Shown here: positions 33,027 to 46,623 of the stretch, piece after piece
Layout: each line of letters opens with the position of its first letter
How positions within the stretch are numbered: the stretch's first letter is position 1
Assembly (NCBI RefSeq): GCF_011745365.1
Contig: NW_024468916.1
Span: forward strand, 1,161,630 to 1,225,629
Source: Cryphonectria parasitica EP155
Lineage: Eukaryota; Ascomycota; Sordariomycetes; Diaporthales; Cryphonectriaceae
Length of the DNA stretch: 64,000 nucleotides
Reading direction: 5' to 3'
Notes under the pieces: generated by a model
Seen by the model: only the letters and a program-made list of their open reading frames with translations
Databases searched by the model: none
What the model was told of the DNA's origin: nothing
Program-made: the position numbers and the translations under genes

Positions 33027-36001
33027 GTTGGACGGTGCGTGTGATTGCAACTGCTCGGATGTGTCAAGAGGCGTATGAAGGAGGGATGAGGGTTCGTCAA
33101 CGAGCGCCGCAGAGGTCGCGATTCGGCCGGACGACGAGAGTGGCACGCGCGGGTACTGATGTACTGATGTAGATGTAGTGGGGCCCCTGACCGGTATCTG
33201 CAAGGACCGTGGATCACGAGATGACGATGGGAATCCGCCGAGGTATCCAGGGGGACGGACCAGTCTCGGAAACTGGGTGTGGTGGATCGAAGGTGGTTTT
33301 GTCGAGTTACCAAAGACTCGATGATAGCGAGGTGGAAACCGAAAAGGGATAAACAAAAAGATTCAAGTAGAAGAGAAGAAAGGAAAAGAACTAAGAAAAC
33401 ATTTGACTGGGTATCTGGCTCCAAGGACGAAAAGAGGTTTGTTTTCCAGTTACCAAGACTCCAGAGGATGCAAACGCCTGTAGATAGATAGAGATAAAGA
33501 GGGAGAAAACAAAAAAGGTACAGCCAAGAAATAATTGAGTGGAGATTGGTCTTTGCGTTGTTGTGTTGTGTTTGGTCTTAGCCGTTGTGTTTCACTTCAG
33601 GCGTTGAAGAACTCTTGGAGAAAGCAGAAAGGCTGTTGACGATGCTACTTCAAGATCGGCGGCCGATCCTGGTGTGTCGGGAAATTCTCAATCAGCCCCA
33701 GTTGGCAGTGTGGTCTCCTGCACTGAATCCCAGCACGTGTTATAAGTACGGGTGGCGGTGGTGATGATGGGTTGCGAAGCGCATCGAGGACAATTGGAAA
33801 GGTGTTGTGCTTGTTTGAAAGGTAGGAATTTCCAACAGCAGCAGGGGCAGCCAACAGGCTGAGGTGTGGGTTGGATTTTTTTTATTATTGGCTGCAATTG
33901 ATGTTCAGCTTGTCGACGTCGATGCCGATGTCAAAAAGCCAAAATATCGGTGGGCAGGACAGGGGCCAGACTGGGGCGAGTTCTGACGGCCTTGACTCGA
34001 TGTGACCTTGGTGGTAGGTAGAGTAGCTCCGCTTTTCGGCCCGAAGTGGTAGGTGGATGCGGCGCGAGTGAATGGCGAGACGATGCGAATCGATGCGAAT
34101 CGCGAAGAGGAGAGGTACCAGTTCTCAGGTTGTGTGTGTGGGAGTGTATAAGCGTGTGTGCGCAGGTGGGGGTGTTTTTCTTCTGTGTGTGGGAGAGGAC
34201 AAGAGAGTTGCCGGGGTGCCTGACGTTTAACTTGTCGCAGGGTCGCTGGATGCAGGTGCAGGGTTCATCGAGGTTCGAGGATCTGCGTATCCTGTTCGAG
34301 TATTGCCGTGGGGGGAGGGGGGGGCCTGGCTTGTCCTCGGGACAGACTCGAGAAACCCTGGCTGTGTGCGCTTGGTTTTCCTTGGCGATGGTGAAGACTG
34401 TTGTATCCCAAAAGATTTTCTCGCTGCAGTTTCAAATTTTTTCTTCGGCCGAGGGACGGCAGAGCGCTGTCGACAGGCTGGTGGAAGGGTAGGATAGCGT
34501 CGGGTGAATAGTCCAGGTGGGATAGTAGTAGCAGTCTGAGAACGTGGAATATAAGCCACCAGTAGGCTGTTTTCGGCAGAGGGAAAAGTCTTTGGCTTGA
34601 AGCGACGGTTCCAGGGGAGTGGGATTGGGGTTTGTAAGTAGAGGAGATAGGTAGCGTTATAAGGCTGAGTGAGGTAACGAGATTTGGTAAGGCAGCGCAA
34701 TGACCGCAAAGAGAACAGGTATAGGTTGAAGAGAGGACCTTCCTTGCAAGACAGCCTTATGAGTTGCCTTTGGAGAGGAGAGAGGTGGATATAACGGGCA
34801 GGTACACAGAAAGAGAGATGGTGGTTGGAGGTGAGGGCGGATATGGAAGAGGAGGTCGTGAGTCGAGAGGTGAGGAGGGAAAACCTCTGACGTTGACCTA
34901 ATGTCAACCAACAAAATGGTCGACTTGCAATGGAGAAAGTTGGTAGGACTGGAAGAAGAAGGCAGAGAGGGAAAAAGGTGAGAACATCGAAAGAGAGCGC
35001 GAGGGAAGAGGTGGCGCCGAGGGCGGACCAGAGGGCGTTTTATCGTCACTCGAACCTGGGCAGTCTAGCTTGGAAACACAGGAGCTACCAGCCAGCCAGG
35101 TAAGTCTAGGAGTGAGAGACAAGATGGCAAGCAAGTGCAAGCAGCTGCAGCAGTATGAGCTGCACACACACATACACACACACACAGCAGCCGCCGCCGT
35201 GGCCCAAACCGTACAATACAGTACGACTAGTGCGTATAGGCTTGGGGTGGGTTGCACCTTCGCCTTCCTGTCTCCTGCCACCACCAGGGGGTGGGAAGCC
35301 AAGGTGGGCACTGCAATGGAAAAGGCCCTGCCTGCATTTCCAGGGCAGGGCAGCTACAATCAAGATACCTGTAAAATGTGAGATGGCTCCAGCACGAGAC
35401 AAGGTACTGCCGAAGACCACATCTCGCAAATGACGGCACGCCCCAAGGCGCTTTTCTAGAAATGGGAGGGAGCGCTGGTGCTTTTTTTTTTCTTCTTCTT
35501 CCCTTTCTTTTCTCGTCTTTTCTGTGGCCCCTTCCCTTTCCCGGGTCGGGGGTTTCCAGCCTTGTTCCTACCCAGACTGTGCCCACTATAGCCAACTGTT
35601 AGCGGGTACGCCCGCCTGGCGCCCCAGCAATACTGGGCGCTGTGTACCATAGCTTCAGTGGGAACATAGTGCACGATTAGGCAGCCCACCCCCTGGGATC
35701 TCACCTGCAGTCACAGGGCCCTGTCCACGACCTGGACCCGGACCGCAGTACCAATCTTCCCAGGTTCTCAATGTCGCCAACGTTGCGTTTCTAGGCGAAA
35801 AACGGGGCGGTTAGTTCTCGAGGTGCAGCAGGTGTGCGAGCATGTTGCTGCAGTGGTGGCAGCAGTGGGACCCCCAATCCCCCCTCCTCCTCTCCCCTCT
35901 CACCCCCCCTTCCCCCATTCCTTGCTCCATCAGCAATGGCTGATCACCATCCCCCATCCTGTTTGATACTTCCCTCTCTGCCGCGCCAATACACGCTCCT
36001 C

Positions 36002-36029
36002 AAAAAAAAAAAAAAAAAAAAAAAAAAAA
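36002..36029. repeat. Poly(A) tract, 28 bases
   Basis: Uninterrupted run of A in noncoding DNA. It could be a retrogene or SINE tail on the plus strand, but I see no element body or flanking duplication upstream. Confidence 0.85.
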
Positions 36030-39000
36030 GACACCTTCGCCTGTCCATCTTTCATCGACCAGGTAGCACCCTGACGGTACTACGTATCCTCCTGCTGGGC
36101 GGTTACTGCACCAAACTCTCCCCCCGTCCCTCTCTCCCCCCTCGTCTTCTTTTCCCTTTCATCCAGACAAGCAGGGCTGTCCATGGCCGTGCGGTGTTTG
36201 GTCCTTGGGGTTCGTCATGTGGGCATAATCCTCGCTCAGTCTCTCGCTCGTGGGATCTAATTGTAGGGTGGCCTTGGGATTTTGGGTCTATCGCCAATGG
36301 AACCCAGTACGAGATTGGATTACCCTACTCCGAGGTGAACTAGCTGCGGGCCCTCTCCAGTCAGCATCACGATCTCTCCTCTTGTGGCTGGGCCAGCGGG
36401 ATCCTCTGCGGTGTCGCTAACCTGGCGAGGCGCTGATGTGAGGGAGGTGTCACGGATCGCCCATAATGGTTGCACAGAATTGGTGTGTGTCTTGTAACTC
36501 ACAGCCAGCTGGGCTCGACCGCCTCTTCTGTCTTGTGGCTGCAGTTGATACGTCTAGACTGCTCAACTTTTGTATTTGCCCTCACTAGAATCAGCAACGG
36601 CTCTTGCGGTCTGCTGCAACACCGACACATCCACGTCATCAACTTCAGGTCCTGATGGGAACAAGTAACCATTTCCTTCCCACTTTGGTGTTTGCTCGCC
36701 TCGACTCCACCAGATCGATTCCAGGGCCTCGGGCAATTCCACGATCTTTGATGTGCCCGGACGGGCAGCTTCTCATTTTAGCCTGGCCTGCCACGACGCC
36801 TTTTCTTTTTTTTTTTTTCCTTCCCTTTTCTTTCCCTCTTCTGTGCTTTTCAGCAGGCCGGTGGGTGGGGCGGCGCTGGTCCAGCGCCAGCAAGAGTTTC
36901 GAAAGAGCTTCATCTCAACCGCGTTGCTGATTGATGAGCTCGTGGGGTCGCCTACCCCCCAGGCCAAATTCAACCATCGATCCTGGACCCTCAACTCTCG
37001 GTTATTGGGGGGCGGAACCACAAGCCGCCGTTCTCCGCCTGGCGGTCCATGCACTGCCGTCGGATGTGTGCTGGAGATTCTGTGCATGAGGCTAACCAGA
37101 TGAGCTGCAATTCGACTGCTGTGTCCTGCGCGCTCTGCATGGCCAATAATCAATGCGACCTCTACCAACCTCCTTTAGGGATCAGGGCATTCCCAGCTAC
37201 GAAGGGCCTGACCGCCCTTCTCCAGACGGCCAGAGTCGAGCTCTATGCCCAAAGCCGAGCTAATCATGGAGACTAGCAGAAGTTATCCAGTCACTCTGGC
37301 GATGATGTATCCCTGCAATAGAGCCAGAATCTCCGCCCTCACACAATCTAATTGTCAAATCATTATGCTCTTCGGGCTGGTTCTTAGTCCTCGTTGTGTC
37401 AGGTACGAAACATTGTGTTCGTACTTCATTTAAATTAGCGTCCTGCCAATATGTATCATACTACAGTATAAGTAAACACTTTGACTGCCATGTTCTGTGC
37501 GCCTATCGTGTGCCTTTCTTCCCCTGCTGACAACGGTACGATCCCGGCAATTAGCAAGGAAACCCGTTCTATAGGATATATAGGGGTGTTTCCTCGCGAC
37601 AGGACACCGTTCAGAAACGATTTCAATTTCGTGGGCCCTTCGCAATGTCCGAGGCTCGTGCACAAGAGTATCCAGACTGCTTTGCATCTCGCCATGGAGA
37701 CCAATCCACAGCCTGACCGAAATATGTGCTGTCTTGCTGGCCAAATCTTAATACAGTATACTGGCCAGACCTGCACGCATGTATGTATGCCTTTATGGCA
37801 GGTGAGCTTGGCGCTGTCTACTTGATATGATATGAGCAAGGGCATTCAGCGACACCGAGATCCGATGCATATTAGGGAATTTTTCCGGTCTCGAACTCTG
37901 TATAGCAAATAGACTAGAGATCTTCCTCGATACCTGCTCTCTTGAGGATCTTGCACAATGAACGAACCGTGAGGTTCAATGTCAATGAGTAAGGTCCGAA
38001 ACCTTGTTGGTACCAAGGGTCTCATTCAGATTACATGTTCGGAATCCGACCGTCTGTATGAGAAACAGGTCACACACTGGGGACACAGCAAGACGTGCAT
38101 CCATATGTCGAATGCATCTACAAGATTCAAAATGAGGCTCAACTTTGCACAAACAGTTATAGCTTGATTTCTACAAACGAGAAGGGTGCCGAAAACAATG
38201 GTCCCACCTCACCTCGAAGCAATCCGTTTGAACAATCGAAATCGACCGGCCGAAGATAGGCCTGGCTAAACGGAGAAATAGTGATACGGATGGGTCCTCG
38301 ATGATGAATGCCCTTGGCCCAGGAAGGATATACACGCCGAAGCAGACGGGAAATGCCAGCCCCTGGAGAAAGGGCCGAAAGGCTCCTCTCGCGGCCAGGC
38401 CAGATTTGGCAGGGCTGTGCAGTCGAACCGACCATAGGAGCGCGGGCGGGGACTCCACTGCTAGGCGTCCAGTATTTCAGTCGCCAACAACGGAAAACTT
38501 GGCCCTAAAACCACACTTGGGACCCGCGTCCGTTCGCCGGTCCCGTCGTGACGAGGAAATGAAAAATTTTTCCCCCTTCTTCTTTCTTCGTCCTCTTCGG
38601 TTCTTTTCCTCTCTATTCTGACTGTGTCATGTGTCCACTTGGGGGAGGACTTGACCGATCGCCGCCGACGTCAGCAAGACGCGGCAGCTGGCTGGGCACT
38701 GAGTCGTCTGGGCCTATTCTTCCTTTGCCCCTCCAAGGCGTATTTCTACTGGTCGGGGCCAGGGATCCGAAGATGTGCCGGGTTCTGCCCAGAGGCTCAG
38801 CCTCCGTTTCTGAGCTTTATGTGTGTGTATGTGTGTGTGTGTGCCTTGGGTCCTCCCGGCGCAGTGCCACCCTCCGGCCCCTTTCTCTGGAAAGACCACA
38901 ACAACACCAACACCACCACCAGCCACGGGCGAGGAAGGATCCAAAAACAAAAACTCGTATATAGGGCGGCGAATAGGAACCTCATCCGTCAAGCTTTGAG

Positions 39001-39152
39001 ATATTTCAATTGACGTTTGACGGCATCCATTTTTCCCCAGATCTCTCCGCAAAATCCCCTTCCCCCTTACAAGGCGCGCCCCAACTTCCCCAGGTTAACG
39101 GTCCCGAAGTTTTCCGATCTCACTCAGGAGTCGACCACCCTTGGAGGCACCG

Positions 39153-39166
39153 CCCCCCCCCCCCCC
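39153..39166. repeat. Poly(C) tract, 14 bases
   Basis: One of several long C or G runs in the noncoding DNA of the right half of the window. Such runs are also typical places for sequencing length errors. Confidence 0.85.
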
Positions 39167-42100
39167 AAGAACTTTAGGCTTGGGCGATCCGAAGTCGTGC
39201 ATGTGCGAATTATTGTCTTCCCAGCGGCGTGGGATAATTTTTAGTCCGTCTTGGCAACCATGTGTTCTGCTATGGTACATTTATGGGTGACAGGTCATTA
39301 TATGGCCTGTGCTGGATTGGGGTGGGGGAGGGGGCGTCTCGAAATATGGTGGCATGACCATGCCGGACGCTGGGAGGCGGGAAGTGTGCGCTCGATCTGA
39401 GCAATGAATGCGACCAACGTCCCTAGGCCAGGCGGGGTGGGGGCGCGAGACATGATCCTCGCTCACTCAGCATGGCCAGCCGCGTTGCACTTCTCTAGAT
39501 GGGACACCGAAGTCCTCGATCTCCCGCCTCATATTTTCGTATCGCTCATAGCAAGCTCCTCTTTGTGACCCCCTCCCCCCCCCCAGAATGAACATCTGAA
39601 GCGACTCCTCGGTCGCCAATATAGTGGATCGTCACCTCTTCATAGTTTGCTGCCTGCCAACATTGGAAGTAGCCCTCGTCGTCCCGAAAGGTTGAACACT
39701 GGGGCGCATTGTTGGCTCACACACACTGTGACGTCCAATCTACGAGGCACCGCCGGGGCCTTGAGTCACGCTCCCGACCTGTCATGTTTGAGGGCTGGCT
39801 GGCATGACGATATCGTCCCCGCCCACAAGGGCTCGCGAGTGAGCTGGGCGGTCCCCTCTTTTTCATAGGATAGGCCCTGCCGGTTCGCAGCTCCCAAGGC
39901 GGCGGCAACACACGTGCCATGCCTAGATGTACAGGCTTCACGGCAAGATGCCCTGACGTTCCTATTTTCGTACATCCTGACTCAAGTCTCGTCCAGCTTG
40001 TCTCTGCACAACGTGTACTCACCAGGTTCATGAGTACGTACTGGACCATTTCTGTTTACCGCTATTGGAACATATAGGAAACCCTCCTACCCCTGGTACT
40101 TGCCGCCTTATACGCTGCTTCTGTAGTATGTATCTGCTTCAATCTCCGCTGGGCCGAGCGGAACGAGCGGGAAGGACCTAGGCCATGGTGGTTAGTTAGA
40201 AGGTAGGAGTGTGTCGCGGGCCCAAGGGGAGGGGGCGTTCTTTCCCAAGACTACGTCCAGTGACCGGAATTTCTAGTCTTATATGTGCTTTGCTATGCTT
40301 TGCTCCTGCCCTGCTGAAGGGTTCTTGGTAATTTCACAATGTGTAAGCGTTGATATCAGACCATGTCTTGCCAGGGATGATCCCATCGCTCCAGTGGTAT
40401 TTTGGATGTCATGTCTGGCATGCAACACGATATCACAGACAGCAGCAGCAGTATATGTCAACGGCTGTTATTATCTCTGCCACGTGGACCACTCCATGGC
40501 TCGACAAGGGTTGCCCTCACACCGACGAAAAAGCTCTCTCAGAAGGAGTTTGTTCGCTACGTAAACATTGGAGGTCTCTCCAAAACAAAGGAAATCTCTT
40601 GTTCTCGTATGCAGCCTCCCTATACAGCAAGTGCAGCCTAGTATTACCTTTCAATGACACCCAAGGTCTGCAACCCCCCCCCCCGGCCCTCCTTCCTTCA
40701 CGGACGACACCGGGTGCGTGTCAATGTGCAAATGTCCTCATGGCACAGCGGAGCTGTACCCGACTGGACAGAATGGACGCCATCCCATCATTCACCATCC
40801 CATCATTCACCGTCGACATTTTCTAGAATGCTTATTTCGCGCAGTTCCAGCCCTGGGGATTTAGGGGGGGCTGCCAGCTGGGGCTACGAAGCATACAAGA
40901 ACTCACCCAATGAGGAGAGGGCCGGAGCGCGTGAGACGGGCGGAACCGGCATCGAAGCTCGTAGGGGTTGTGCACACCACCTCACCACTACCACCACCAC
41001 CCACACACATACACACACACTTTTTAGCACATTTACTGCTCTAGAGGAGGTGGTGGGTGGGTGAGACTGAGGAGAAGGGGAAAGGAAGGGGGAATGAGGT
41101 GTGGGTGGTACAAGGGGGCGATGAACACGGAGGATTCAGCGAGCCAGTCATCGTCTGCTAATCCGATCTCGAGGCTTCCATACTGGTTTCTGGAAGCCTC
41201 CTTGTGAGCGTAAGCCACAGCAGTCACACGCAGTAGCAGCAAGTGATGATGCTTGCCACCCCCTTCGCTCCCCCCTCCTATCCCACTTTCTTCTCGTGTG
41301 TGTGTGTATGTGTGTGTGCATGTGCATGCAGATTGAACCTTTTGTTCCTTGTCCTGTGTACGCGCTGCGCCGCCGTCAGCGAAGAGCTGCGGGGTCAGTT
41401 CGTCACCGATGACAGGGCTGTCTTGTGCAGGAAGAGGAAGAGGAAGAGGAGAGGAAAAGGGGGGGGGGGCATCTTTCCGCGTGTGGTGGCCATTTGTTTC
41501 CTGTGTCATCGGCGTACATCTCGAACTCGCACCTGTGAATCAACCCCCCCCCCTCCTCTCTCGTCGAGAGACCGATGGGTTGCGGACTGGCAATTAATCT
41601 ACCCGAGGTCCTCGAGGATGGTGGGTGTGTGTGTGGTGAGCTGGCAAGCGTCAATCACCAGAGACTTGGATTCTGCTTGCTGATCTGATGAAGAATCGAT
41701 CTTTTCCCGAGATGGAATTTCTAGGCGGACGTTGTCTATTTGACAATGATGCCAACCAATTGACCATGTGCCACCCGGGAGGATGTTGACAGTATCCTCG
41801 TTGGAGAAAAGGATAAGGAAAAGTGCTCCTCCTGCTGCCTCAGCTGAGAATGGATGGATGGATGGGTGAATTATTATTCCTCTTGGTCCATCACGGGGAA
41901 GTGCTGACTAAGAGAATATCGTACAGTACCATAGTGAAATGACACTTGCAAAAGTGAAGGTACTACTACTATGATATGTGGATGCTCGTACTGAACCCAT
42001 GACATGCTGGTGGTGTGGTGTATGGGTGGGTCCCCTCTCTTGAAGCAAGGGGGGAAGGAAAGAAGCTTGGGCCAAGCAACCACCACCCAAGAAAGGTGGA

Positions 42101-44483
42101 AAAGGAAAAATACAATGTGCACCAAATCATTCCCTCCCAAATTTTCTCACATCCCAAAAACCCATTTTTCTCTCCCTCGATCACCACCAACACCACCACC
42201 ATCAGGCGTCCCCCTCCTCCCTCCCTCACGTCGATCCCACGTGTGTGTGTCAGAAAGAGATAAAGCTTGTTTGTGTTTGTCAAAGCTTTTTGCTCTTTCT
42301 TTTTGGCAGCCTGTATGTGTGTTTGCGCATGCATTGGACGATTTTAGCCTGATATCTCAGAAACAAGGTTTTCTCGCCTGGCCACCACCCTACCACACAT
42401 GCGCGCGCGCAGCTCGCGGCAACTCTCGTCTCTTCCTCCCCCCTCTCCTTCTCCTGCCCTCCCAATGCAGCTAGGGAAAGAAGGGGCTCGTGTGGGACAG
42501 GTCGGTCGACGACGACGATAAAGACTCTCCTGCTCGAGTGACGTAGGAGCTGCCTGCTGCTGGGTCCCGTGTGCAGCGGGTTCCCACTGTCGATTCCAAG
42601 GTTATCGGGGCTAAGCTGGCTCCAATGACAGCAGGCCCTGTGTTGGAGGGGTCACGGTTCAGTGGCTTCTAGGTGGATGGCGACATCTGCCCTTGTGGCC
42701 AGTCGAGAAGTATCAGGAACATCGGCTGGTCATCACGATTTGACCTGGACCGTTTTTCCATTTTGTCTGCCAATTCCTTCGCTACCCTCTCCCTTAGCCC
42801 CTTCTTTTTCTCTGGGGCTGTGACAACCATCCCCCCCCCCCTCCACCTCATATTTGTCTCGAGCAGTGGGAGGAGAAGGAGGACGGTCGACCAGTTCAGG
42901 CCATGTCAGAAATAGTAGACATGAAATGGGGGCCCGAATCAAAATCTCGGTAGGTTGTTTTACTTGCCAGATATCACGTGTTCTACACGTGTATCGACGT
43001 CCGCTGTTCCATTCCGCCATTGGCGTGGACGTTTTCGCACTGGCAGAGATTAAGAATATTGACCCGTTGCTGGGCGCCTGGCTTTGAGAGGTCGTCTTGA
43101 TTGCTCTTTGAAGGTTTAGGAATCAGCTGTGGTTACATTATGCACTTCTTTTTCTTCTTTTTCACACCCACTCCTGCCCTACTTTCTCGGACGTACGGCA
43201 TCTTGTTAGATCTTCGTTGTGTAGCATACTTAGCTCTATTTTAGACACACCGTTTACCTGTCTCAACTAGATCACCAACTCCCATATCTACGCTGTTCGC
43301 TGCTGAGAGGAGGTGAAACCCGTTTTCTCCCATGTCTTCCTGTCGAAGCAATCAATCACCCACACTTGCGCATGACGTCGAGATTGTATTGATAACCTGC
43401 CCGCCCTGCCGGTCCAAGATTGGCGGTCTTGGCGAACCCGATGGCCATACTAATGTACACTCCACACACCTCCCTGCGTATGAGAGAAGTACTGTGGATT
43501 CAAGACATGCCAGGTGTGCAGTAGGTCCCTTTGAATATCCGGGTCTGCGCTAGAGGGTTTGGCACGTCCGACAGGGACGGAAGAGACAGGAGGGGAGGGG
43601 GGTGCTCATCGTGTTGTGAGCGTATCAGGCTTGATAAGGTACATGGATTCGTGTTCCAAGGACGGACAAGGATTCTGGAGATAGTCGCTCTACTTTACTC
43701 CGCAGTTGTTTTGCCAGGGTGGCTGGCTGGCTATGGCTTCACATTTCCATCATATACGCTACGAAACGTAGAACTCGCCGTTCCACCGCTGAGGTCTCCT
43801 CAAGAGGCCCGGGTTAGATTGCACAGGAGAGTTCCAACGGTAATCAGAGGAACCCGGTACGCGTGCTGGCATTGAGGTGCAATTTATTCTCAGCCTAAGC
43901 ATACACGGTGTGTATGTTTGTGAATATATGTGCTCACCCTAGAAAGGTGAACACGCAATCTGGTACAACTCGGGTATCTATTCAACTATGACGAACAAAG
44001 GACTTGCTGCAGCACACACGACAAGTCGGTGGGATTAGTGCAGAACGACCAAGAGCAAAAAAACGCAAGAAATATAGAGAGAGGCGCAGAAAAGAAGAAG
44101 AACAGGAGAAGGACAAGCGGACAAGACAACTCTCTGCCATCACCATGGGGCGAACGGGGTCCAGTCACCGATCCCCATACGCATCAAAACTCCCATCAGG
44201 AAAAACAAAACAAATGACACCCTCCACCCCTCTTTCTAAATAATCAAAGAGATGACCATGATTTCGCTCCCTCACTCCTCGTTTTCCCCCCTCTTTTTCT
44301 TTCTTCTTTCCTTCCTCCTCTCCCTCACAGCGAACCAAATAGGATCACATCTAACATGACAATGTTATCTGTGCCTGGCCTCCCTTTGCGTGTAGCTTTA
44401 TTATAGGTGTTGTTGCTATACATGAGCCATGGAGTGGATGGCTGGGCGGCACATGACAAACATCAGGCGATTGTCAGACCTTC

Positions 44484-45153
44484 TTAGGTAGTCGTAGGAG
44501 CAGCGGGAGCCGCCTCGGGAGCCGCAGCAGGAGTAGCAGCAGCAGCCGGAGCAGCCGCAGCCTCCTCCTTCTTGGCCTCCTCCTCAACAAGGACCGGTGC
44601 TGCGGCCTCGGTGGTCGTTGTAGCCGGGACGGGCTCCTCTTCCTTCTTGGCTTCCTCCTCGGCGGCCTTCGCGGGCTCGTCGGCAGTCGGGGCAGCGGCG
44701 GGGGCGGCAGCAGCTGTAAGAAACAGAACAAGAGTCGTCAGTATACACACGAATACACTTACACACAAATCGTACGCGCGGGTGCAGGAGGTATCATTTG
44801 TGAGTTGGATTGGATAAAGGAGAGCAGGCCAGGGCCACAAAAGGTAAAGCTGAGAGAGAGAAAAAAGAAAGAAAGAAAAAAACTGACCAGCTGGTGCAGG
44901 AGCCGTCTCGGTCTTTGCAGGCTCAGTGGCAGCCGGGGTGGTCTCGGTGGGCTTGGCGGCTTTCTTTTCGCCCTTCTTCTTGAAGATGGCCTGGAACTTG
45001 GCCTTCAAGTTCTTGAGCGCATCCGGGGCTGAGGATATGGAAGAGAAGGAGTAGGTCAGGTTGTCAGCGCAAAATATACACCAAAGGGGAGGATAGTCTC
45101 GCGAAAGGCCGTTCAGGAATGCAAGCGTGTCATGACTTACGAACTCCAGGCAT
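44484..45153 (-). CDS. Small Ala/Lys/Glu-rich protein (127 aa), unknown function
   Basis: The model is complement(join(44484..44713,44888..45028,45141..45153)). A 13 bp first exon (MPGV) joins to PPDALKNLKAKFQAIFKKK, a basic amphipathic segment. The rest is low-complexity Ala/Pro/Glu/Lys/Thr ending in APTTT. Both introns (112 and 174 bp) have clear GTAAGT or GTCAGT donors and CAG acceptors. Without splicing, the frame runs through hydrophobic nonsense, which supports the introns. No domain is recognised. The conserved-looking basic N-terminal helix suggests binding to membrane or nucleic acid, but this is only inference. Such short alanine-rich proteins are often highly expressed in moulds. 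Confidence 0.7.
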
Positions 45154-46623
45154 ATTGAATGATTGTTGCTGTGAGGCAGACAGGTGATGTTGCTGTGGTG
45201 GTGGTGAAGTCAAGAGAGAAGATGATGGTAGGTGTAGTATTATTGTTGTTAATGGTGGTGGTTAATAGGACCTTGGGATAGAATACAACTAAGTAGTCAA
45301 TTCAAGGCTGGAGGGGGGGGGGGGCAGAAAAAGAAGGGATAGGAAAAGCTGAGCTGAAGAAGATGAAGTAATAATTAGAAAAAAGAGGAGGGAGGAGAGG
45401 GGGAAATTTGAGACACGTCCCTGGGGTGACACGGAAACACACGTCTGTTCGGATAATTTGCCAAGTTTTTTATTATTATGATGAGAAGGTTCCCGGGTAG
45501 GTGATTGAGTAAAGAGAGCAGCCTCGTTCATTTCTCATGTAGTTTGTTGTTGTCGTTGCATCGGTGGCACCGAAAAAGGACCTTGCTCCCCTATGACAGC
45601 AGTGCCAGTCAGCGCCACCTCGTTCGATAACTTACACAGACACAGAGAGTCAGTCAGTCACTCTCAGTCACTCACTCATGCCCAACCACTGTGCCAAGGG
45701 CATGTGACAAGCAGCAGCAGCGGCAGCAGCAGCGTCTCGGGAAGAGGAGAAAGGAGGAAAGTTGAGTCTTGGCAGATGCACTCCTCACCGCAGCATGATC
45801 TGATGATACCAAGCTAAGGTAGGTAAGTAATTACAGTAGGTTGAGTTGGAGATGATAAAACAGCTGGCTGGCTGGCTGTTTGTGGCTTAACAGTACAGTG
45901 CAAAGCAACCAATCTAATTGCATGTACTGTACTATGTACACAGCAGTGCTGTGCTGTGCTATGCTATGCTGTGCTGTATACCTGTTAGCTTTGTGCAGGT
46001 CCAGCAGGTCCTCCCCCAACTACTGCCATCATTAGTGACTGTAGAAAGCTCCACGGTCTGTGCTGCAGCCGACATTATGTGATTAAACAGTGGCTGGGCA
46101 CACATCCCCTGTAGCATCCCCTGTAGCATCCCCTGTAGCATCCCCTGTAGGACCCCTGAAGTGCTCTAGGCTGGGATGCGGTGGGTGGCAGCACACTGGA
46201 ACCTTATTTTTACCTCAACTGAACCATGACCCTTAATCCACTCTATACAACACAATGACGACGACAACATCATGGGACATTCTTTACAACCTCTACTTGA
46301 CAGTACTGCCATCACCACACCATCTCATCTATATTTGATGATATTGAAACTTTGGTCATATTTTGTCAGACTACCATCTCTTATTAGTCTTCGTGTGTGG
46401 TTTACTAATCACTCTCTCCCTTCTCTCGAGCAATGTGTGCAGTTGAACATTCTTGTAACGCCTAAGCAGAATAACAGGACAAGTATAACACTTGCACAAC
46501 AACGAGGCAAGGAATCAACAGCAATTGCAACAAGAATGAACAAGGCAAAAGAAGAGAAGCAAAAAAAAAAAAATCCATAACAACATCACCATCTAGTCTC
46601 TTCTCTTCTCCCTTCCCACCAGA
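45154..46623. other. Intergenic region with simple repeats
   Basis: This is the promoter side of the small Ala-rich gene and the 3' side of the glycosyltransferase gene. It holds a 12-base G run (45313-45324), a degenerate TGTGC/TATGC pentamer array (45946-45977) and the 12 bp tandem repeat listed next. No gene is supported. Confidence 0.5.
46103..46150. repeat. Four tandem copies of CATCCCCTGTAG
   Basis: Four exact 12 bp units in direct tandem. The unit length keeps a frame open on both strands, which produces a spurious repetitive open frame. No spacers are present. Confidence 0.95.

Larger units (their letters stand above)
33027..44483. other. 11.5 kb region with no supportable gene
   Basis: The longest empty stretch in the window. 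Many open frames of 60-160 codons exist on both strands, but they overlap, are low in complexity and carry no motif I recognise. The sequence is marked by TG/CA microsatellites (35,166; 38,820; 41,297), a 28-base A run (36,002), and C or G runs of 10-14 bases (39,153; 39,575; 40,674; 41,459; 42,831). The left 2 kb presumably holds the promoter and long leader of the copper-fist gene. Noncoding RNAs or small spliced genes cannot be excluded. Confidence 0.5.

Noticed and set aside
34227..34907. 226-codon minus-strand frame
   Set aside because: Ser/Leu/Arg/Pro-rich translation of a biased tract, overlaps other open frames, and has no recognisable motif or start context.
36002..36029. Retroposon tail
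   Set aside because: No element body, reverse transcriptase remnant or flanking target duplication could be found beside the A run.
46103..46150. CRISPR-like short repeat
   Set aside because: Units are directly adjacent with no spacers and the organism is eukaryotic; it is a minisatellite.
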